Part shown: positions 34,356 to 38,553 of the stretch, in pieces | Layout of the letters: each line of letters begins with the position of its first letter | How positions within the stretch are numbered: the first letter of the stretch is position 1 | The notes under the pieces: generated by a model | Told to the model about the DNA's origin: nothing | The model's input: the letters and a program-made list of their open reading frames with translations, nothing else | Databases searched by the model: none | From: Promethearchaeota archaeon | Lineage (GTDB): Archaea; Asgardarchaeota; Lokiarchaeia; Sigyniarchaeales; SOKP01 | Reading direction: 5' to 3' | Length of the DNA: 38,553 nt | Assembly (NCBI GenBank): GCA_004524535.1 | Contig: SDNY01000022.1 | Span: 1 to 38,553, forward strand | Program-made: the position numbers and the translations under genes

Positions 34356-34694
34356 TCACTCTCCTTCTTGGATTGATTTTATTAGACATTTCCCGATATA
34401 GCCGAGAAAATGCGTCACATTCCCGTTATGGTAGTCGATTATTACAAGCTTTTCTTTAATCTTCTTCTGGTTGGCAAGACTTAAGCTTTCAAACATTTCG
34501 GTTATTACTTTAATGGGCATAAGGTGGTGCATGTTACTGTCGTCAAAAAACTCTATGATTTTATCATCCAAATTCTTTTCTTCGACGAATCGGTTTAACC
34601 AACTAATGATTTCTGAGGATTCCTCAAACTCGGTTTCCCAGCTATCATCAATAATAAGAATAATAATATCTTTTCTCCAAAATAATTGATTGAT
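34356..34694 (-). CDS. Unknown acidic helical protein, 5' end unclear
   Basis: From a TTG at 34571 the product has 71 residues (..DKIIEFFDDSNMHHLMPIKVITEMFESLSLANQKKIKEKL...). The frame is open to 34694 and the extra part (IIDDSWETEFEESSEIISWLNRFVEEKNL) is just as coding-like, so the protein is probably about 110 residues. No ATG, GTG or TTG lies in that extension. No family recognised. It is coupled by TGA-ATG to the truncated gene downstream. Confidence 0.45.
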   Translation of the reverse strand: MNQLFWRKDIIILIIDDSWETEFEESSEIISWLNRFVEEKNLDDKIIEFFDDSNMHHLMPIKVITEMFESLSLANQKKIKEKLVIIDYHNGNVTHFLGYIGKCLIKSIQEGE

Positions 34695-35319
34695 TTATTT
34701 TAACCTGTACAAAAGTGGTTTTTGCTCCTTTCCAATTTAATTAGAAAAGAAGAAATAGAAAAAATAGATTTGATTTTAAATTTAAAAAAATTAGAGAAAA
34801 TGGATTTGATTCTATGCGTGTAGGCGTATTTCAAGTTATCTCTCTTTATTTTTTTATTTTTTTCTCTCTTTCTTTTTTATTCTTTTTCTATCATGAGCAA
34901 AAAAAATTAAGATGGGTATATTCTCTAAAAAAAGATCTTCACTCTATGCACAATCATCCCGACCATACACAATATACAATACACTACACCACGCCAAAAG
35001 CCTTTGAAAGATGTAGTCAATAGCTATTGAAAATAGCTATCATTGGATCTCTCACGATTAACGGTTTAAAAGGCTTCACTATGGAGATATTAATTACATA
35101 ATGAGGGCACATACTATATATTTGGCGTAAAAATGAAGGGTCTTGGTGAAGTCTTCAACTTATCGACTAATCATTATATCTAATCAGAATTTCCCTTAAA
35201 GAAAAATCGGTAAAACTCTGAATTTATCTTTAGGGGAAAATCAGAGTAAATTAAGATAAGTGATAATAAAATAAAAAAAATATAAAAAAAAAAAAAGTGT
35301 TTTCAATTATTTTTCAAGT
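34695..35319. other. Gene-free region with nested inverted repeats
   Basis: No gene is convincing. Arms AAGCCTTT (34999-35006) and AAAGGCTT (35069-35076) enclose a hairpin of ATAGCTAT (35020-35027) and ATAGCTAT (35033-35040). This could be a structured RNA or a cruciform site. A further inverted repeat at 35215-35247 is listed separately. Confidence 0.4.
35215..35247. repeat. Inverted repeat ACTCTGA / TCAGAGT, 3' of the PCNA gene
   Basis: Arms 35215-35221 and 35241-35247, about 70 bp beyond the PCNA stop. The same arms occur at 36731-36765, just beyond the next minus-strand gene. Confidence 0.6.
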
Positions 35320-36516
35320 TTAAAAATCCTCGTCTTCATCAAAATCATCATCATCAAATTCAGCCTCGCTAGGTCTAGGGGCGAGAAAAACCTTCATTTC
35401 AGTATTATCTAACTCCTTAAATTTCATATATGTATTTAAGGGGTGATCGGTCTTCACGCTAAAATCTACTGTATCTCTTTTAGATAATATCTCGGACATT
35501 TTGCCTATCTGCTTTAAAAAGGTAAAAGAATACGCGCCACAACATTCTTTTTTCTGTAGCATATTCTCCAATATGGTTTTACTGCTCAACGATAACTCCC
35601 CGTCTTTGAGCTCTTCTTTAATAGGACTTAAATCAAAATAAAGGTTCTTAATGTTGTTTTTCTTCCAAATAATGTCCCCTTCTCCCAGTTGTCCTTCCTC
35701 CGAGAAGCTAATTTCATTTGGTCTGACCTTAATCGTTATGATTTCGCTGTATAAATCCATATTCCTTAAGACATACTCTAACTTGGAAGGGGAGATCGAA
35801 AACCCGGACGGGTAAACTATTCCTGAAACCATTTCTATGGGTACTTCTTCCATATCAAGATCTAAGGGTTGTAGGGTTCTGTTGATGGTGGAATTGTATT
35901 CTCTGGATTTAATGGTTATATAGAGGCGATCTTCTGCAAAAGTTAAGGTCGTCTGTGAATTATCGGTGCTATTACATTTGATTAGCTTTTGAAGATCATC
36001 AAGATTGATGCCTAATTTGCCTTCTCTTAAAAATTGATAAGATTTGCCTCTTAGTTCTATGTGAAATAAACAGATTCTTGAAGGATCCATAACAGCTATT
36101 TTGATATAGTCTTTTGTGGCCATGAATTCTATCTCGTCTATAATTGAGCTAAAAATTCTAAAAAAATTGTGCAAGGGATAAGAAGGAAAAGAGATTCTGC
36201 AAAATGCATTCTTATTTATCAGCAACTCCAATCTCCCCTGTAAATCTCTTAAAAACTTTTTCTTTCTCTGGATGATTTCCTTTGGTTTGATAAATGAATA
36301 TTCGGTAAAAATGGCGTCTAATTTAGAATTAATCTCGCTTGAGAATCTTTTCTGGAAGGTGCTGGTCTTCTCTACGAAGATAGAGGAGGATGATTTTTTA
36401 TTATAGGAAAAAAGTAGAGCGTCGAGCTTTTCGCTAAGCTCTTTGTCCTGCTCTCCTTTTTCCGCTAAGTCTGCCCAATAACTATCCTTTTCTGCTTCAA
36501 CCATTTTTCTGATCAT
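35320..36516 (-). CDS. Divergent PCNA-like sliding clamp with N-terminal extension and acidic tail
   Basis: A 398-residue protein. Residues about 104-385 follow the PCNA plan: LHNFFRIFSSIIDEIEFMATKDYIKIAVMDPSRICLFHIEL, then GINLDDLQKLIK, the interdomain-connector-like LQPLDLDMEEVPIE, SISPSKLEYVLRNMDLYSEIITIKV, and CCGAYSFTFLKQIGKM with VKTDHPL in the last part. PCNA is a trimeric ring around DNA that tethers polymerases and other PIP-box proteins. Usual length is about 250. Here about 100 charged helical residues precede the clamp and a tail of Asp/Glu (DDDDFDEDEDF) ends it. It is probably not the housekeeping clamp and may belong to a mobile element. The promoter TATA-like box is at 36581. 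Confidence 0.82.
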   Translation of the reverse strand: MIRKMVEAEKDSYWADLAEKGEQDKELSEKLDALLFSYNKKSSSSIFVEKTSTFQKRFSSEINSKLDAIFTEYSFIKPKEIIQRKKKFLRDLQGRLELLINKNAFCRISFPSYPLHNFFRIFSSIIDEIEFMATKDYIKIAVMDPSRICLFHIELRGKSYQFLREGKLGINLDDLQKLIKCNSTDNSQTTLTFAEDRLYITIKSREYNSTINRTLQPLDLDMEEVPIEMVSGIVYPSGFSISPSKLEYVLRNMDLYSEIITIKVRPNEISFSEEGQLGEGDIIWKKNNIKNLYFDLSPIKEELKDGELSLSSKTILENMLQKKECCGAYSFTFLKQIGKMSEILSKRDTVDFSVKTDHPLNTYMKFKELDNTEMKVFLAPRPSEAEFDDDDFDEDEDF

Positions 36517-36580
36517 CTTTTAAATTTTTGAATTAAAGTAAAAAATATAATTTAAAGTATGGATAAGATGTAAATACTGT

Positions 36581-36592
36581 TATTTAAATAAA
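36581..36592 (-). promoter_or_regulatory. TATA-like box of the PCNA gene
   Basis: TATTTAAATAAA (minus strand TTTATTTAAATA) lies about 65 bp before the ATG at 36516, with AT-rich DNA around it, giving a leader of about 40 nt if transcription starts 25 bp downstream. Confidence 0.45.
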
Positions 36593-36730
36593 ATGAGGGT
36601 GGTGGTTTCGTGATATATCTTTGGAATACAAGAATATAAAGGCAAAAAGCTAAGGTGTCTTCTCTGAGCTTCAACTCATTATAAAATAAATCAAGGACAT
36701 ACTATTTAAATTAGAATGATCTTTCAGAAA

Positions 36731-36765
36731 TACTCTGAATTCTCCCAATTGTAAAATTCAGAGTA
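36731..36765. repeat. Inverted repeat TACTCTGAATT / AATTCAGAGTA, 3' of the winged-helix gene
   Basis: Perfect 11-bp arms with a 13-base loop, starting 9 bp beyond the stop of the minus-strand gene at 36774. It shares its arm sequence with the repeat at 35215-35247. It could be a terminator or processing hairpin, or mark the boundary of a cassette. Confidence 0.7.
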
Positions 36766-36773
36766 AAAATAAA

Positions 36774-37310
36774 TCACGCAAAACTATCCTTAAAGAATTT
36801 AGAAAGGTGTTCATATATAAAATCTGTGGTTGAGCTGGTCAAATCCTCCAATAATGCGTTGTCTATGTTAGACTTGGGGATATAATCGCTTAAAGAATCC
36901 TTAATTGAACTCTTTAAAGGGGTATAAATTTGACTAATGAATTTTTCCATAAGTTTTTCAAAATCCTTTCTTACAGGAAGATTTTTTTTTACCTCTTTTT
37001 TTTGGGGTGTTTTTTGTCTTTGAATTTCAAGTGGGGGTTGTATGATATGATTGTTAAGTAAGTGTGTAAGGAAGTCGATATATCTTTGAGCTTTCCTTAT
37101 TCCTTTGGGAGTTATTTGAATAATGCTGAAATATTTCTTACTTTCTGGTTTCTGGATTAATCCCTTTTTCTCATTGATCTTTAAACATTGGGATAGCTGA
37201 CTTTTTCCTAAGGGTAAAAGCTCTTGGAGTCTTCTAAAATGGATTATGTCTTTTTTATCTCTTAATTTACAAAGACTAATTAAGACAATTATTGGGGTGT
37301 TAAAGTTCAT
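36774..37310 (-). CDS. Winged-helix transcriptional regulator
   Basis: A 178-residue DNA-binding protein. Residues 1-75 are a MarR/PadR-like winged helix (DIIHFRRLQELLPLGKSQLSQCLKINEKKGLIQK... wing ...ITPKGIRKAQRYI). A basic linker (RQKTPQKKEVKKNLPVRKD) and a helical C-terminal part (EKLMEKFISQIYTPLKSSIKDSLSDYI) follow, probably for dimerisation or a partner. Three GTTTA-N7-TAAAC palindromes lie over its promoter (37332-37414), so autoregulation is likely. The PCNA gene follows 257 bp downstream on the same strand with its own promoter. Confidence 0.8.
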   Translation of the reverse strand: MNFNTPIIVLISLCKLRDKKDIIHFRRLQELLPLGKSQLSQCLKINEKKGLIQKPESKKYFSIIQITPKGIRKAQRYIDFLTHLLNNHIIQPPLEIQRQKTPQKKEVKKNLPVRKDFEKLMEKFISQIYTPLKSSIKDSLSDYIPKSNIDNALLEDLTSSTTDFIYEHLSKFFKDSFA

Positions 37311-37331
37311 TTTTATCCCATCTCATGTATT

Positions 37332-37348
37332 GTTTACAACTTCTAAAC
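37332..37348. promoter_or_regulatory. Operator-like palindrome 1
   Basis: GTTTACAACTTCTAAAC, 21 bp upstream of the ATG at 37310, inside the expected leader. It shares GTTTA-N7-TAAAC with the next two sites. Confidence 0.75.
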
Positions 37349-37355
37349 AAAAAAT

Positions 37356-37372
37356 GTTTACAAGTACTAAAC
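37356..37372. promoter_or_regulatory. Operator-like palindrome 2
   Basis: GTTTACAAGTACTAAAC, centre 24 bp from site 1, near the expected transcription start. Confidence 0.75.
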
Positions 37373-37382
37373 AATCTGTATA

Positions 37383-37390
37383 TTTAAATA
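37383..37390 (-). promoter_or_regulatory. TATA-like box of the winged-helix gene
   Basis: TTTAAATA (minus strand TATTTAAA) lies between sites 2 and 3, about 75 bp before the ATG, with site 3 where transcription factor B would bind. Confidence 0.5.
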
Positions 37391-37397
37391 AAAAAAA

Positions 37398-37414
37398 GTT
37401 TAGAGGTTCTAAAC
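37398..37414. promoter_or_regulatory. Operator-like palindrome 3
   Basis: GTTTAGAGGTTCTAAAC, the most symmetrical of the three, centre 42 bp from site 2. Binding to sites 2 and 3 would cover the TATA box from both sides. Confidence 0.75.
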
Positions 37415-37519
37415 ATTTAAGTGCCTGAAGAAAATATAAAGCAATTAGAAATACCCTAAACAAATTTGTCGAGTGAGTGGGGATTAACATTTAAGAAAAA
37501 AAAGGAAAAAAAAAAAAAA

Positions 37520-38188
37520 TTAATAAATTTGGCGTCCACATTTAGGACAGAATTGATCAATAGGTCTAAGGCCAGCACCGCATGAAGGACACGTAGAGGC
37601 GCTTGGGGAGGGTACTGGTTGTAATGTGGTTTGTTGGGGCATGATTCTTGCTGGTGTTGGGGTTTTTTTAGGTGTGGGTTCATATCTGGTTAGACCGAAT
37701 CCAATTAAAGTTATTATTGCACCCATGAAGACTCCAATAACACCAAAACCGACCTGATGATAAGACCAAATATTTGTTGTTGTAGTTGTTGTTGTTGTTA
37801 AAGTAGTTCTTGTTTGTGTACTTGTGGTAGCTATAGATAATATGACGATCCAAATAATTATAGCGACGATAGCTAAAATTGATAATTCAAGCCATAGTAA
37901 ATCTACATCTTTAAGATCCATTCTTCCTAACCTCACTTTATTACTTGTTTCGATTAATTTGATCCCAGCAATTAATATTAATATTGTACAAACAACGTAA
38001 ACTACTAGATCTATATAATTGAACCCAGACACCCATGAAGATCCGCTGCTCGTTACCTTTAAACCCCATAACCAAATATAGCTATATATAGGACCCAATC
38101 GATAATATACGGCTGGTGTTAAAACTGCTAAAATTATTAAGAATCCTCCAATAAGAGGAAATACCCAAATGTAATCCTTAATAGTCAT
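37520..38188 (-). CDS. Membrane protein with C-terminal zinc ribbon
   Basis: A 222-residue protein with four hydrophobic segments (about 8-28, 59-79, 97-119, 146-166), a Thr-rich loop between the third and fourth (STQTRTTLTTTTTTTTN), a Pro-rich cytoplasmic linker (PTPKKTPTPARIMPQ) and a zinc ribbon C-P-S-C-G ... F-C-P-K-C-G at the end. Such architecture is widespread in archaea; the function is unknown. The poly-Thr stretch is encoded by a near-perfect ACA/ACT-type repeat. It is transcribed away from the right edge of the window. Confidence 0.8.
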   Translation of the reverse strand: MTIKDYIWVFPLIGGFLIILAVLTPAVYYRLGPIYSYIWLWGLKVTSSGSSWVSGFNYIDLVVYVVCTILILIAGIKLIETSNKVRLGRMDLKDVDLLWLELSILAIVAIIIWIVILSIATTSTQTRTTLTTTTTTTTNIWSYHQVGFGVIGVFMGAIITLIGFGLTRYEPTPKKTPTPARIMPQQTTLQPVPSPSASTCPSCGAGLRPIDQFCPKCGRQIY

Positions 38189-38553
38189 TAATTTTCTTCT
38201 CCTTAATATTTTTGACTTTTTTTTATAAAGATATCAAATAAGTATTAATTCAAATATATTTAAATCTTTTTGATAAACACTTTAATGGATATTAATAATT
38301 CACAAAGTTCCTTGGTTTCAGGAAAAAGGGATAATCGAGAAGTACAACTATAATGCGTTATCCAATTGTGTCGTATAATATTTTAATAAAAAAAATTAAT
38401 AATTATGGTATTAACACCTTTTAGGTGATAAGCCATTTTTTTTTCTTTTACTTATTTAGTAAAAATTTAGATTAATATTATTTAAACTCTTGGAATTATC
38501 ATTCTTTTCTCTCGCAAACTATCAATCTTTGTGGTGTGTGGAGCCTCAGCTTC
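38189..38553. other. Right-end intergenic region
   Basis: No gene of useful length. A 22-codon plus-strand ORF begins at ATG 38285 and ends at 38353, with no support. A short hairpin CACCT-TTT-AGGTG (38415-38427) is followed by a T-run. The rest is AT-rich up to the edge. Confidence 0.4.

Noticed and set aside
34814-35023. Plus-strand ORF of 69 codons with a hydrophobic start
   Set aside because: The hydrophobic part comes from a TTT-rich tract and the rest has no recognisable pattern; no ribosome-binding site.
37332-37414. GTTTA...TAAAC copies as a mini CRISPR
   Set aside because: Only three copies with unequal spacing (24 and 42 bp), palindromic and placed over a promoter; operators explain them better.
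1-38553. tRNA, rRNA or transposase genes
   Set aside because: None was recognised by eye; absence is not proof, and a covariance-model scan would be needed to rule out tRNAs.

Overview
The window reads as a stretch of an AT-rich archaeal chromosome, most likely an Asgard archaeon of the Lokiarchaeia type. The evidence is the gene set: a Rab/Ras-like small GTPase, an Arf-like GTPase carrying a longin/roadblock-like N-terminal domain, a possible ESCRT-II (EAP30-like) winged-helix protein, an MCT-1-like PUA protein, a PCNA-type clamp, and archaeal promoter features (TATA-like boxes, few Shine-Dalgarno sites). Lineage is an inference; no rRNA or other marker gene is present. No tRNA, rRNA, CRISPR array or transposase was recognised.

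Layout. (1) 589-8929: a giant secreted, membrane-anchored protein built of three six-bladed kelch-like propellers, two blocks of Ig-like modules, an Asp tract, one membrane helix and a cytoplasmic tail. The next reading frame (8189-8929) encodes three winged-helix modules, has no usable start codon, and joins the giant protein by a +1 shift, so the pair may be one membrane-tethered regulator. (2) 8979-11102: an acyl-CoA dehydrogenase whose last 155 bp are duplicated, with an unknown gene between the copies. (3) 11280-18296: housekeeping and cytoskeleton/trafficking-flavoured genes (EAP30-like protein, phosphohexomutase, two GTPases, a coiled-coil protein, a 2H phosphoesterase, a PUA protein). 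(4) 18310-22012: a GH106-like glycosidase flanked by a second copy of the PUA gene 3' end and the tail of a broken surface-protein gene. (5) 22174-24484: a DUF433/DUF5615-type toxin-antitoxin pair, two related small helical proteins and a frameshifted Cys-rich ORF. (6) 24485-34262: an MFS transporter, then a HAD phosphatase, a tandem PlsC-like acyltransferase and a split DUF2229/BcrA-type activase system. The last is interrupted by two convergent VapBC-like pairs and gene debris, and its ATPase gene carries a frameshift at the nucleotide-binding loop. (7) 34263-38188: truncated genes, a divergent PCNA with an extra N-terminal domain and acidic tail, a winged-helix repressor-like gene with three operator-like palindromes over its promoter, and a membrane zinc-ribbon protein.

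The most notable themes are the kelch/Ig/winged-helix giant, the recurring pattern in which a gene's 3' end is duplicated around a newcomer gene, and the PCNA plus winged-helix module with its own operators and shared inverted repeats. Several frames look coding but lack a start or carry an indel, so sequencing error, decay and non-standard starts have to be weighed against each other.
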